Positions 63,989 through 64,000 of a stretch of DNA of 64,000 nt are shown here, piece by piece. Both the position numbers and the translations under genes were made by a program. How positions within the stretch are numbered: the stretch's first letter is position 1; every line of letters begins with the position of its first letter. Source of the DNA: BNXB01 sp031548005 (GTDB lineage: Bacteria > Bacteroidota > Bacteroidia > Bacteroidales > Azobacteroidaceae); contig JAVBRK010000008.1 in NCBI GenBank assembly GCA_031548005.1, positions 94,575-158,574 on the forward strand. Reading direction: 5' to 3'. Under the pieces are notes generated by a model that did no database searches, was not told where the DNA came from, and saw only the letters and a program-made list of their open reading frames with translations.

Positions 63989-64000
63989 ATGAAGAAAAAT
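63989..64000 (+). CDS. Start of a gene truncated by the window edge
   Basis: Only ATG and three codons (Met-Lys-Lys-Asn) are visible, preceded by an AT-rich leader and a -7 element. The Met-Lys-Lys start suits a signal peptide, but the product cannot be identified. Confidence 0.45.

Overview
The window reads as chromosomal DNA of a Bacteroidales bacterium, most likely a gut member of the Odoribacteraceae / Porphyromonadaceae-like group; I cannot fix the genus. The evidence is a SusC/SusD fructan utilisation locus with a hybrid two-component sensor, a three-subunit fumarate reductase of Bacteroidetes type, several surface proteins with C-terminal type IX secretion (T9SS) sorting domains, and promoters of the TTTG / TAnnTTTG type. 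No replication origin, rRNA operon, CRISPR array or intact transposase was seen.

Region 1 (1-24,300) is mostly core genome: the end of a DPP IV-type peptidase followed by lipA; a Nudix-like membrane protein; a lone chromate-family transporter gene starting just downstream of tRNA-Thr(CGT); a small protein and a DUF6340-type lipoprotein; valS; frdCAB with a clear promoter and terminator; an OmpA-family protein; a collagen-like lipoprotein; a T9SS subtilisin-like protease abutting xseA; the hslR-pth-rplY cluster; a PUR-family nucleic-acid-binding protein; the nusB-yajC-ybbR-coaE run; and an outer-membrane phospholipase A.

Region 2 (24,300-38,000) is accessory surface biology. An AraC-type regulator with AT-rich repeats in front of it precedes a three-gene operon: a T9SS surface protein, a 105-aa protein with a sorting-signal-like C-terminus, and a secreted protein. 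The operon has a long leader containing a large stem-loop. Then comes a decayed mobile-looking island (about 29.7-32.64 kb): hairpins, a KilA-N protein, a zinc-ribbon/TPR gene broken by frameshifts and a truncated mobile-element gene. The island abuts the 3' remnant of a modular surface protein. Two intact tandem paralogues of that protein follow, with five and four SusE/SusF-like modules, a ricin-like N-terminus and a T9SS tail.

Region 3 (38,000-50,500) holds an HdeD-like membrane protein and a compact fructan/fructose utilisation locus on the minus strand: susC, susD, GH32, MFS transporter, fructokinase and a BT1754-like sensor. In this model SusCD imports fructo-oligosaccharides, the periplasmic GH32 enzyme releases fructose, the MFS protein moves it into the cytoplasm and the kinase phosphorylates it. 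The sensor detects periplasmic fructose and drives susC through a 21-bp-spaced direct repeat upstream of the promoter.

Region 4 (50,500-64,000) contains a 105-bp MITE-like inverted-repeat element, a TPR protein, iorA-iorB, mutS2, a minus-strand group (GH3 glycosidase, CAT-like acyltransferase, large Y/G/N-rich secreted protein), a small HTH protein, a DUF2007-like/universal stress protein fusion, and the first codons of a gene leaving the window.
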